Assembly (NCBI GenBank): GCA_022545455.1
Contig: JACZQZ010000006.1
Coordinates: 1-44,753, forward strand
Length of the DNA stretch: 44,753 bases
Direction of reading: 5' to 3'
Source of the DNA: Pseudomonadota bacterium
GTDB taxonomy: Bacteria > Pseudomonadota > Alphaproteobacteria > Rhodospirillales > 2-02-FULL-58-16
The notes under the pieces are model-generated. The model did not search any database. It saw only the letters and a program-made list of their open reading frames with translations, and was not told the origin of the DNA. The position numbers and the translations under genes are program-made. Below are positions 1 to 7,572 of this stretch, one piece after another. The first letter of the stretch is position 1. Each line of letters starts with the position of its first letter.

Positions 1-65
1 TGCCGGGAGTCCTCCGGCGTCTGTTCCAGGTTCCTGCCCGGTCCGGCGGCAACGTTTTCAGCCAT
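1..65 (-). CDS. 5' end of an unidentified gene (partial)
   Basis: An ATG at 65 on the minus strand is preceded by a strong Shine-Dalgarno (GGGAGGGGCG directly upstream). The visible product begins MAENVAAGPGRNLEQTPEDS and runs off the left edge, so only about 21 codons can be read and no domain is visible. It is transcribed in the same direction as the motor operon to its right but is separated from it by about 200 bp holding a terminator-like repeat. A stator gene of the MotA/ExbB type would fit this neighbourhood, because two MotB-type genes are present without a MotA, but nothing in the visible residues proves it. Confidence 0.6.
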   Translation of the reverse strand, partial: MAENVAAGPGRNLEQTPEDSR

Positions 66-152
66 CGCCCCTCCCAGATCAGCGGATGACCGCAAACAAA
101 AAACGCGCCGCGTTAATAGGGCTTTTCTCCCGGTCAATGCAAGGGAAATTCC

Positions 153-220
153 GGACCCCACCAATCGGGTTCCAAGGGCCGCCGGCCCTTGGTGGGGTTA
201 AAAAGGGGCAACGCCCCTTG
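153..220. repeat. Dispersed palindromic intergenic repeat, copy 1
   Basis: Two adjacent hairpins: CCAAGGGCC-GCC-GGCCCTTGG (172-192) and AAGGGGC-AAC-GCCCCTT (203-219). The same ordered pair (GGCCCTTGGTGGGG, four or five bases, AAAAGGGGCAACGCCCCT) recurs in inverted orientation at 13866-13926 after flgH, so this belongs to a dispersed repeat family rather than being unique sequence. The rest of the 66-266 gap shows no gene. Confidence 0.7.
200..219 (-). terminator. Probable intrinsic terminator of the motor operon
   Basis: Read on the minus strand, AAGGGGC-GTT-GCCCCTT is followed directly by TTTAA (a five-T run in CCCCTTTTTAA). It lies about 48 bp past the stop codon of the TPR gene, the last gene of the fliL-to-TPR series. 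The stem is only 7 bp and is part of a dispersed repeat, so its activity is uncertain. Confidence 0.5.
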
Positions 221-266
221 GGGTCGCGTTGGAATGGCGCGGAAGGTTCCGCCTGGCGCAGGAGCG

Positions 267-3200
267 CTAGTTCACGGCGCTCCGCTTCTGCTCGCGCAGG
301 CGCTCGTTGTAATCGGCCAGGAAGGCCTGGAAGTTTTCCACCTCGCCCACACGCGAGGCGACGGTGCGGTAGTCGATCAGGCCCGTCGACTGGGCGCCGG
401 CGATGAGACGGAAGGCGCCCTTGTAGGGCCCTGTCTCCATGGCCGCGCCGTAATCCCGGCGCACCCGGCCGACGGCCCGCTCCTCGCCGCTGAGGGTCAG
501 GGCGATGGCAAGACTGAGGACGAACTTGCCCTGCCGGTCGTTCAAGGCCTGGCGCGGCTCGGCCTGGAGTGTCCGGACCAGGCGCTTAAGCACCTTCGCG
601 GCCCCGGGCCAGTCCCTGGCGCGCCACAAAACCGCCACCCGGAGGAGGTCGGCATCCATGCTCTCGTCGTCCTCGAGCAGGGTCAGCGCATCGTGCGCCT
701 GCTCCATGCCGATCAGGGCGCGGGCGAGCAGATGGCGGCGCTGGCGGGTAAGCGCCGGCGGGAGATCGTCCGCCTCGGTGGCCTTCAGGGCCTCGGCCGC
801 CTTGTCGGGATCGCGGGCCAGCACGTGGACCAGGGCCAGCTGCGCCCCGACCCGCGCCTTGTCGGCGCCCTTGAGGCGGAACCGCACCTGGGCCTCCAGC
901 AACCGGGCGGCGCGGTCGAGAAGATCGACACCGACCAGCCGGTCGGCCAGCTTACGGATCATCTCGTCCCCCCTGGTGCCGGCGGGGGTGAGTTCCTTGA
1001 ACTCCTCATAGAGGGCGATCGCCGTCACCGGCGCCAGTGTGTCCGCCCCTCCCTCCAGGTAGAGGTAGGCGAAGGCGTCGGCCATCTCCTGGGTCACCTC
1101 GGGCGCCTTTTCGTGCTTGCGGAAATGGGTGGCCGCCTGCCGGAGCGTCCTCAGGCCGCTGCGGTAATCGCCTTCGTCCATGTAGAGCCGGCCGAGCCGG
1201 CGCAGGAGCGCGAATTCGAATTCGTCTCCGCGCCACGCAAAACGCAGTTTCTCCAGTTCTTCGATGGCCTCCCCGGGCGTGATCTTGGCCAGCTTCAGGA
1301 GCAGTTCGGTGCGCGCCACCGCGGCCTTGGCCTGGCTCGGCCGGTGGGTGCCGCTTTCGGCCTCCTCCCACCTGGCGACGGCGCTGTCGAAATCCCCTCC
1401 GAGCTCCGCCAGCCGCCCCTCGATCAGGGCCAAACGGCTTTTCTGGGCCGGGTTCGGGCCGTCGAACTTGAGCGCCTCCACGTAGCGGGCCGATTGCTCG
1501 GTGTCGCCTGCCGCAATCGCCGCCTCGGCGACAAGCATGCCCATGGGCACCCGGAGCGCCCTCGGATAGGCGCGGGTGACGCCGCCGGTGCGCGCCAGGT
1601 CGGGAGCCGCCTCGGCCAGGTGCCCTTCGGCGGCACGCACGGCGGCCCGCCAGAACGTGGCCTCGTCGTTGTCGTCCAGGGAGGTGTCGTACAGGTCCTC
1701 CCTGGCTTCGGCAAAGTGGTTGGCGAGGAATCGGTTGGCCCCCCGTAAGGCCCGAAACTTGGGATCGTCCAGGATATCGGGCCGGCCCTCGGCGACCAGG
1801 GAGAGAACGCCCAGGGCCTCGGCGCCGAGGCCGTTGGCGAAGTAAAAGCGGGCCAGATCGAGACGCGCTTTCTCGCGCGCCGAGTCCTTGGCCAGGGCCA
1901 CGGCGTCCTGCAGTTGCCGTTTGTGCACGATGAAGGACTCGCCCACGCGGCGGCGCCATTTCTCCGGACTGAAGACCCGGCTGTACGGCCGCATGATGCC
2001 CAGCCTGACGTTGGCCGACAACTCCCGCGTCACCGGCGAGATCTGCAAACGGCTGGGGCCGGTCACTTCGATGCCCTGGCGCAGGGAGCGCACCCGGAGA
2101 TCGTCGATCCGGGGCTGGATCGCCACTCCCTGCGCGGTCTCAAGGATGCGCAGTTGCGGGTACTCGAACGTGTGGGCAATGCCGTGGCCGAGCGGGATCA
2201 CCGGCACCACGACGATGGCGTCGCCCACCTCGGGGTCCCTGAGCACGATCGGGCGGCCCGGCTCGGGCACCGACAGGAACAGGCGCGGCCCGACGGGCGA
2301 ATTAGGCTGCGCATTGGTCTCGATGGCCGTCCGCGGCTGTATCCGCTGTCGGCGGAATTCGAGGATCCACGCGAACCCGTCCCGTTTGATCTCGGGATTG
2401 ACGCCCGACACGGTCGCCAGGCGGAGCACCGTGGCCCGCTCCGACGGGATCTGCTCGATGGTGCGAATGACGTTCCCGACCTGGGCCCTGAGCCCGTCCA
2501 CATCGACCTGGCTGGCCTTGTCGAAGGCGACCCACAGGAATCCGGCGCGGCGGAACACGGCGGCGGCGACCGGTTCGTTCCATTCGAAGCGCAGGCCGGG
2601 GACCGGCGGCGCCTCGTCCGGCGCCCTTTCCGCGACCACCGGCGCCGGCGCGGCCGCCGGCTTTTCCTGGGCCGGCCCGGGGTCGGTGGCCGGCTGTTCG
2701 TCGACCGGGGCGGAAACGGGGGTTGCGGCGGCCGCTGATCGGGGTTGCCCGTCGGGCGCCGGCGCACGCGGCGGCGGACCCACGGCCGTGGGGTTGGCCG
2801 GGATGAGAGGCATCGGTTTGGACGCCGCCGTATTCTCCGGCTTTTCCTCCGTCGCGGACGGAACACCGGAGGGCGCAGACGTCTCCCCCTGATCGCCGGG
2901 CGGCGCGCCCGCGGGCGCCGAGGCGGCCACCTGGGCCGCGGGTTCCGTCTCGCCCGGCGCCAGGACGTCGACGACGACCCGGGAGCCGGAGATGAAATGG
3001 CGCAGCCGCGAGGTCTCCGGTACCGCCAGGGTGACGATCAGGCGACCGTCCTTCACCTGGGAAACGACGTCGCGGATGTATTTCGAAGGCTTGCCGCCGA
3101 GCGCCCCGATGTCGACGCGGGCGGGGCGGCCGAAGGTGATGGTGGCGGCGTCGCCGGTCCGCTCGATCTCGTAAGCGACCTTCCGCGGCCAGTCGAAGAC

Positions 3201-3701
3201 CATGCGGCTGAACCCCCTGTGCTCGCCGGAGCGCACCCGCACCCGGGGTCCCTCCGACGCGTCGGCGCGGGGGGGGGCGCTCGGCTGCCGGGCGTCCCCC
3301 GGCGGCGCGGCCACGGCCCCGCGCGGCGCCCGGTCCAGCACGTCGACGACCACGGCGCTCCCCAGGTCGAAGGTGCGCAGGTCGTAGTCTCCGGTCAGGG
3401 TGAAGACCACGGAACGCCCGTCGGCGGACGGCGTGGCGCGGCTGAAGTACTTCCGAAGGACCCTGAGCACGCCGCCGTAGGTGGCCTCCATGGGCCGGCC
3501 GAAGCGGACAATCAGGCGCCGGTCGTCGATTTCGGCGGAGTACCGGACGGGGGTCTGCCAGCCGAAAACGATACGTCCGTACTCCCCGTGCGGGGCGGCG
3601 CGCAACGGCACCTCCTCGGCCATGGCCGACGAGGCCAAAACCGCAAGGAACACCGCCGCCAAGGCGATGCGGAGCGGCCGCCAGGGTGCGCCACCGGCCA
3701 T
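267..3701 (-). CDS. Large periplasmic TPR protein with AMIN-like repeats, motility-associated
   Basis: An 1144-residue protein starting MAGGAPWRPL. The ATG at 3701 overlaps the motB stop (TGATG), so translation is probably coupled; the reading frame stays open further upstream but only as a shadow of motB. Residues 1-28 form a signal peptide (cleavage near AMA-EE). Three related beta-rich segments follow at about 41-124, 160-248 and 369-455, each with an [RL]xxFxW...F...VVVDVL pattern resembling AMIN-type domains; a Pro/Ala-rich linker (249-368) separates the second from the third. The C-terminal half (about 600-1144) is helical with TPR-like repeats. This layout suits an envelope scaffold acting with the two MotB proteins at the motor, but the role is inferred from position and architecture. 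No enzyme motif is seen. Confidence 0.85.
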   Translation of the reverse strand: MAGGAPWRPLRIALAAVFLAVLASSAMAEEVPLRAAPHGEYGRIVFGWQTPVRYSAEIDDRRLIVRFGRPMEATYGGVLRVLRKYFSRATPSADGRSVVFTLTGDYDLRTFDLGSAVVVDVLDRAPRGAVAAPPGDARQPSAPPRADASEGPRVRVRSGEHRGFSRMVFDWPRKVAYEIERTGDAATITFGRPARVDIGALGGKPSKYIRDVVSQVKDGRLIVTLAVPETSRLRHFISGSRVVVDVLAPGETEPAAQVAASAPAGAPPGDQGETSAPSGVPSATEEKPENTAASKPMPLIPANPTAVGPPPRAPAPDGQPRSAAAATPVSAPVDEQPATDPGPAQEKPAAAPAPVVAERAPDEAPPVPGLRFEWNEPVAAAVFRRAGFLWVAFDKASQVDVDGLRAQVGNVIRTIEQIPSERATVLRLATVSGVNPEIKRDGFAWILEFRRQRIQPRTAIETNAQPNSPVGPRLFLSVPEPGRPIVLRDPEVGDAIVVVPVIPLGHGIAHTFEYPQLRILETAQGVAIQPRIDDLRVRSLRQGIEVTGPSRLQISPVTRELSANVRLGIMRPYSRVFSPEKWRRRVGESFIVHKRQLQDAVALAKDSAREKARLDLARFYFANGLGAEALGVLSLVAEGRPDILDDPKFRALRGANRFLANHFAEAREDLYDTSLDDNDEATFWRAAVRAAEGHLAEAAPDLARTGGVTRAYPRALRVPMGMLVAEAAIAAGDTEQSARYVEALKFDGPNPAQKSRLALIEGRLAELGGDFDSAVARWEEAESGTHRPSQAKAAVARTELLLKLAKITPGEAIEELEKLRFAWRGDEFEFALLRRLGRLYMDEGDYRSGLRTLRQAATHFRKHEKAPEVTQEMADAFAYLYLEGGADTLAPVTAIALYEEFKELTPAGTRGDEMIRKLADRLVGVDLLDRAARLLEAQVRFRLKGADKARVGAQLALVHVLARDPDKAAEALKATEADDLPPALTRQRRHLLARALIGMEQAHDALTLLEDDESMDADLLRVAVLWRARDWPGAAKVLKRLVRTLQAEPRQALNDRQGKFVLSLAIALTLSGEERAVGRVRRDYGAAMETGPYKGAFRLIAGAQSTGLIDYRTVASRVGEVENFQAFLADYNERLREQKRSAVN

Positions 3702-4411
3702 CACACCCCCCCGGCGTTGGGCAGCACCACGATGTCCACGCGGCGGCCCAGGGCGTGCCGCTGGTCCGTGGGCAAATCGGGCAACTGGGAGAAGCGGCTG
3801 TCGGCAAAGCCGTAGGCGACGATGTCCTCGGTGTAGCCGGAGCGCCGGAGCGCGTTGGCCACGGCGGCGGCGCGGGCCAGGGACAGCTCCCAGTTGGAGG
3901 CGTATGCGCCGCCCGTCACCAAAACCGGGTCGGTATGGCCGTCGACCCCGATCTGGTTGCCGATGTTGCGCAGGACCCCGCCAAGGTTGAACACCGCCTC
4001 GCGCGCCTTCTCCGACAGGTCCGCCCGCGCCGGCGCGAAGAGCAGATCCCCGGGCAGGGCGATGACCAGCCGGTCTTCCAGGCGCATGATCCGGCTGTGC
4101 GCCAGAAGCTCGTCCTCGGCCACCGTTTTCTCCAGCACGGAAGCCAGGTAATCCAGATTGATGGCCTGCTTGCGGACAATGGTGGGGACGTTGTATTCGG
4201 CCGACGAAACCACGACCTCCTTGGGGCCGGAGGCGTTGAGGCTTTGCGAGAGGGCGTCGATCATGGAGTCCCACTTGTCGACCTTGACATTGGACATGGC
4301 GAACAGCATGACGAAAAAGGTCAGCATCAAGGACACCAGGTCCGTAAACGTGACCATCCACGCCTTGCTCGGCCCCCGCGCCTCGGGAGTGTCTTCGGTC
4401 TCAGGACCCAT
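3701..4411 (-). CDS. motB: Flagellar motor stator protein MotB (with ion-path aspartate)
   Basis: A 236-residue OmpA/MotB-family protein. One membrane segment lies at about 19-41 (MVTFTDLVSLMLTFFVMLFA) and carries Asp24 at the place of the proton-conducting aspartate of MotB. The OmpA-like peptidoglycan-binding domain spans roughly 120-232 (VDGHTDPV at 156-163, LSLARAAAVANAL, YGFADS, RRVDIVVL). It should anchor stators to peptidoglycan and complete the ion channel with a MotA partner, which is not in the window. The start at 4411 has a good Shine-Dalgarno (GGAGGACGG) and overlaps the upstream MotB-like gene by 11 bp; its stop overlaps the TPR gene start. Confidence 0.88.
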   Translation of the reverse strand: MGPETEDTPEARGPSKAWMVTFTDLVSLMLTFFVMLFAMSNVKVDKWDSMIDALSQSLNASGPKEVVVSSAEYNVPTIVRKQAINLDYLASVLEKTVAEDELLAHSRIMRLEDRLVIALPGDLLFAPARADLSEKAREAVFNLGGVLRNIGNQIGVDGHTDPVLVTGGAYASNWELSLARAAAVANALRRSGYTEDIVAYGFADSRFSQLPDLPTDQRHALGRRVDIVVLPNAGGV

Positions 4412-5213
4412 CCGGCCGTCCTCCGCCTAACGCCGGTCCCTTGCCTTCGCCGCCCCGAACCGGAGGTTCGTTCGCCGCCCCGAACCGGAGGCCCGTCTCG
4501 TTCGCCGCCCCGAACCGGAGGCCCGTCTCGTTCGCCGCCCCGAACCGGAGGCGCGTCTCTTCCGGGTCGCGGACGTAGAACCAGATGACCACGTCCTCCC
4601 GGCTGCCGGGCTTGAGCCCGACGGAAATGCTGTCGGGGGGAACCCCGCGCGCCAGCATGGCGCGGGCAAAGGCGCCCGCCCGGGCCATCTCCAGGGTCTG
4701 CCGGAGGGGCAGATCGTTGTCCGGGGTGTAGGCGCTGCCGACAATGAACTCCATGTCAAAGCGCAAGCCCGGAGGGCGTCCGCTCAATGTCGCCACCAGG
4801 CGGTCGAGGAGGGGAAACCGTGCCGGCCGGATTTCGGTGCCGCCGGTAAAAAACAGGGCGTCCGCGGGCATGACCAGCCGCATCAAGCGCCCCGGCTGGA
4901 CGATCTCCACCTTGATCACCCGCATGGACGTGGTGAAAATCTTGGTGATCTGCTCCTGGAACCGCTGCCCGACCACCACCGCGCCCTCCTTGGCCGAGAA
5001 GGCGGTGAGATCGGTGCTGGGCGGGAGAATGGTCCTGAAGGTGGAGGTCAGGCTGTCCATGACCGCCTGCGATTTGAGCTCCTCGCGGGTGGAAATGGTC
5101 ACCAGCAGAATGAAAAAGGACAGGACCAGGAGATAAAGGCCCAGAAAAAGGGATAGCGTGGATCCGCCGCTGCCCTCGCGGGGCTCATGAGGGATGGCTT
5201 CGTTGTCTTGCAT
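4401..5213 (-). CDS. Second MotB/OmpA-like protein lacking the channel aspartate
   Basis: A 270-residue protein with a short N-terminal cytoplasmic part, one membrane helix at about 19-41 (STLSLFLGLYLLVLSFFILL) and an OmpA/MotB-like periplasmic domain to about residue 215 (FFTGGTEIRP, PLRQTLEMARAGAFARAML, SREDVVIWFYV). When the helix is aligned with that of the MotB encoded just downstream, Gly25 stands where MotB has Asp24, so this protein cannot supply the usual proton-carrying side chain. Residues 221-250 are a tandem repeat of LRFGAANETG. It follows cheZ by 4 bp with only a weak ribosome site, suggesting coupling, and overlaps motB. It could be a partner subunit of a mixed stator or a structural stator-associated protein; the MotB family call is firm, the role is not. 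Confidence 0.78.
   Translation of the reverse strand: MQDNEAIPHEPREGSGGSTLSLFLGLYLLVLSFFILLVTISTREELKSQAVMDSLTSTFRTILPPSTDLTAFSAKEGAVVVGQRFQEQITKIFTTSMRVIKVEIVQPGRLMRLVMPADALFFTGGTEIRPARFPLLDRLVATLSGRPPGLRFDMEFIVGSAYTPDNDLPLRQTLEMARAGAFARAMLARGVPPDSISVGLKPGSREDVVIWFYVRDPEETRLRFGAANETGLRFGAANETGLRFGAANEPPVRGGEGKGPALGGGRPDGS
4446..4551. repeat. 30-bp tandem repeat inside the second motB-like gene
   Basis: A 21-bp core beginning TTCGCCGCCC recurs at 4446, 4471, 4501 and 4531. The last three copies are spaced exactly 30 bp and encode in-frame LRFGAANETG decapeptides; the copy at 4446 is only 25 bp from the next, so it is read in another frame near the C-terminus. Copies are almost identical, which points to recent expansion. 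Confidence 0.9.
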
Positions 5214-5217
5214 CTGA

Positions 5218-5877
5218 CTAATCGAAACTTGCCAACAGTGCGTCCACCTCCGCCTGGGATTTCGCGTCTTCGGCCAATTGCGGTCCGTGAATCAGGACCT
5301 CGCCGGAGTCCTTTTTTTCTTCTTTTTCTTCCGGTTCGGGCTGCTCGGCCTTGACCTTCTCTATTTCGGACCCGAACGCGGCCACCAGCGCGTCGATCCT
5401 TTCCTCGATGTCCTTGAGCGTCTTCACCACCTTGGTGATGCGCTGTCCGGTGATGTCCTGGAACCCGCAGGCCTCGTAGATGCGGGTCGTGGCGTCCATC
5501 AGTTTCCGGCTGTTCTTCCCGTCCAAATTTTCCATAACGCCCTCGATGGTTTCGGTGGCGTCCATGATGGTGTGGGTTGCCTCGGCGGTGGCCTCGACGA
5601 TGGCGTCCAACTGGTCGGCGGCGGCGGGAAGGTACTGTTCCTTGACCTGGTCCGGGCGCAGGTGCGCGATTTCGATCTTCGCCTGCTGGATGTAGCGGGC
5701 CAGGGATTCCAGTTCCGCATAGATCGCCAGGTCGGCGCCCGACACATCGCCCTTCAGGGTCGCCATCATGCTTTCGACGACTTCGGCGATGTCCGCGGTT
5801 CTGACCGTGTCCCCGTGCTTGCTCTCGAGTTCTTCGAGTCGCTGCCGGAGCGCGGCGTCCACTCTACCTTCCGGCAT
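5218..5877 (-). CDS. cheZ: Chemotaxis protein phosphatase CheZ
   Basis: A 219-residue, largely helical protein. The catalytic segment GFQDITGQRITKVV (138-151) contains Asp141 and Gln145, matching the Asp/Gln pair that CheZ inserts into the CheY active site to speed dephosphorylation. The C-terminal tail SQAEVDALLASFD matches the CheY-docking peptide, tethered by a Glu/Lys-rich linker (about 172-190). It sets the lifetime of CheY-P and so motor switching. The start at 5877 has AGGGGACGG upstream and lies 9 bp after cheY, so enzyme and substrate are made together. Confidence 0.93.
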   Translation of the reverse strand: MPEGRVDAALRQRLEELESKHGDTVRTADIAEVVESMMATLKGDVSGADLAIYAELESLARYIQQAKIEIAHLRPDQVKEQYLPAAADQLDAIVEATAEATHTIMDATETIEGVMENLDGKNSRKLMDATTRIYEACGFQDITGQRITKVVKTLKDIEERIDALVAAFGSEIEKVKAEQPEPEEKEEKKDSGEVLIHGPQLAEDAKSQAEVDALLASFD

Positions 5878-5886
5878 TTCCGTCCC

Positions 5887-6273
5887 CTAGAAATCGCCGA
5901 GCACGGTGACTATTTTCGACTTCAGGGTCTCCGCGTTGAACGGCTTGACGATGTAGTTGGAGACCCCGGCTTCCTTGGCCGCGATGACGTTTTCGGACTT
6001 GCTTTCCGCCGTGATCATGATGAACGGAATGTGCTTCAGCTTGTCGTCGGAGCGGACCTCGTGCAGAAGCTCAATCCCCGTCATCGGTTCCATGTTCCAG
6101 TCGGAAATGATGAGATCGATGGAGGTCTTGCGAAGCATTTTCAGCGCATCGGCGCCATCGGATGCCTCCTCGATGTTCGAGAAATTCAGTTGGCGGAGAA
6201 GATTTCTGAGAATCCTCAGCATGGTCTTGTAGTCGTCCACCACCAAGATGCTCATATTCATATCGACAGCCAT
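5887..6273 (-). CDS. cheY: Chemotaxis response regulator CheY
   Basis: A 128-residue single receiver domain. Acidic residues Asp13-Asp14 (LVVDDY), phospho-acceptor Asp58 (IISDWN), Thr88 (MITAES) and Lys110 (YIVKPF) are all present. It carries the phosphoryl signal from a CheA kinase (not in the window) to FliM, whose N-terminal docking motif is encoded in the same operon. The chosen ATG has GGAGTG nine bases upstream; an internal ATG six codons in is a less likely start. The 125 bp between motE and cheY contain a small CCCCT-CGG-AGGGG hairpin. Confidence 0.95.
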   Translation of the reverse strand: MAVDMNMSILVVDDYKTMLRILRNLLRQLNFSNIEEASDGADALKMLRKTSIDLIISDWNMEPMTGIELLHEVRSDDKLKHIPFIMITAESKSENVIAAKEAGVSNYIVKPFNAETLKSKIVTVLGDF

Positions 6274-6398
6274 CTATCACTCCATCACCGGCCGGTCGCT
6301 AACAAGGATTTGCCCGCGGCGTTTGCCACGGCCCCTCCGAGGGGACATGTTGTGTATTACGTAGAAGCGGTGATTCGGCTTCGCAACAATTTTTCAAT

Positions 6399-7136
6399 TC
6401 ACCCTCCGGCTTCGTCGCCGACGGCGGGCATCTGCCGTAGCCGTGACAGTTCGACCGTTATTTCCGTAGCCTTGGTCGGATCCATTTTGGCCATGATCGG
6501 CGCCAGTTTTCGCTCCTTCATGCGCTCCGCCACCATGAGAAGGGTGTCCATGTCCAGTTCCTCGAAAATGCGCGCGGCGTCCTTGGGCTTCATGTTCTCG
6601 TAGATCTTGACCAGGCTTTGCAGTTTCGCGTTCTGCTGGTCGTCATAGGATTTGATGAGCTTGGCAATGGCGGCCTGCAAGGTCTTGAGCTCCTTGACCT
6701 TCTTGTCTATGCGCGTCTCCGCCGCCGTCAGCAGGCCGCTCTGGATGTCCAGTTCCTGCTCGCGCGCATCCAAATTCTCGCGGCGTTCGGCCAACTGCTG
6801 CAGGAGATCGATCTCGGCCTGGGTGAGAAGGGTCGGATCGTCCCTCGCCAGGCGCGCGGCCGTCGCCGCCCCCGGTGCCGTGGGATTGTCCGTGGACGCG
6901 GCCTCGCCGCCGTCCTTTTGCTGCGCCTGGGCCGGCCCGCTTTGCGCCGCGGCCGGCTTGTCGGCGGGCGGGCCGAAGGATTTCGGTTGCTGGGCCTGGG
7001 CGCCGGCGACCGAGAGGGTGCCGTCGAGAAGCCCGCCGACGCCTTCCCAGATCGTGCCCACCTTCACCGTCAGCATGAGGGCGGCGGCGAATATGGTCGC
7101 CGGCAGAAAGCGCATCCTGGAGGCGAAGGCGGTCAT
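6399..7136 (-). CDS. motE: MotE-type flagellar protein with MgtE-N-like domain
   Basis: A 245-residue protein with an N-terminal membrane or signal segment (about 8-24), a Gln/Pro/Ala-rich stretch, a coiled coil (about 95-160, with the conserved ERRENLDAREQELDIQSGLL pattern) and a C-terminal MgtE-N-like domain (YENMKPKDAARIFEELD...MDPTKATEITVELS). In rhizobia MotE is a periplasmic chaperone of the motility protein MotC; in related bacteria a homologue sits, as here, next to fliM. Its ATG overlaps the stop of the preceding gene (TGATG). The exact partner in this organism is unknown. Confidence 0.8.
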   Translation of the reverse strand: MTAFASRMRFLPATIFAAALMLTVKVGTIWEGVGGLLDGTLSVAGAQAQQPKSFGPPADKPAAAQSGPAQAQQKDGGEAASTDNPTAPGAATAARLARDDPTLLTQAEIDLLQQLAERRENLDAREQELDIQSGLLTAAETRIDKKVKELKTLQAAIAKLIKSYDDQQNAKLQSLVKIYENMKPKDAARIFEELDMDTLLMVAERMKERKLAPIMAKMDPTKATEITVELSRLRQMPAVGDEAGG

Positions 7137-7570
7137 CAGCGGGCCGCCTGAAGGGCTTTGAGCAGTTCGCGTTCGGCCGTCGATTTAGGGCTGATTTTCC
7201 CGTTGCCGTGGGCGGCGGCGGGCTTTTTGAGGCCGGGCCGGAGCCGGGAACCGCCTTCCTTGCGGGCGGCGCGCACCGTTTCCTCCAGGCGGTCGGCCGC
7301 CGAGCCGCCGCGGTCGATGAGGAACGCCAGGTCGTCGCGCAACGCCTGGGCGTTATCGATGCGCTCCTTCAAGGAATTGGCGGTTTTCTTCAAGTTGCCG
7401 ATGCTTTCCTCGGCCCGCGCGGTCGCCTGGACGAAGGTGGCGGCCAGCTTTTCCAGATCGGATTTGTCGCGGCGCAGCCGGCCGAGCCGCCGGTTCAGCA
7501 CCACCGCGTAGCCGATGGTGATCACCAGCAGTACGGCCACGAGAACGTCAAGCGCGAGGGAAAACGGCAT
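7136..7570 (-). CDS. DUF6468-type membrane-anchored coiled-coil protein
   Basis: A 144-residue protein starting MPFSLALDVL at 7570, 2 bp after the fliM stop; upstream in-frame sequence is only a shadow of fliM. One N-terminal membrane helix (about 6-25, VLVAVLLVITIGYAVVL) is followed by a long amphipathic coiled coil (about 30-100) and a basic tail. This matches the small protein of unknown function commonly found between fliM and motE in Rhodospirillales. Translation is coupled to both neighbours. A role around the C-ring or stator is a guess from position alone. Confidence 0.75.
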   Translation of the reverse strand: MPFSLALDVLVAVLLVITIGYAVVLNRRLGRLRRDKSDLEKLAATFVQATARAEESIGNLKKTANSLKERIDNAQALRDDLAFLIDRGGSAADRLEETVRAARKEGGSRLRPGLKKPAAAHGNGKISPKSTAERELLKALQAAR

Positions 7571-7572
7571 GG

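Noticed and set aside
189-1748. Long open frame on the plus strand opposite the TPR gene (and similar frames opposite fliM, flgK, flgL and maf)
   Set aside because: Antisense shadow of a GC-rich coding strand; composition is unlike a protein and no ribosome site or motif is seen.
3702-4361. N-terminal extension of the TPR protein
   Set aside because: It is the other frame of motB; the signal peptide begins only at 3701.
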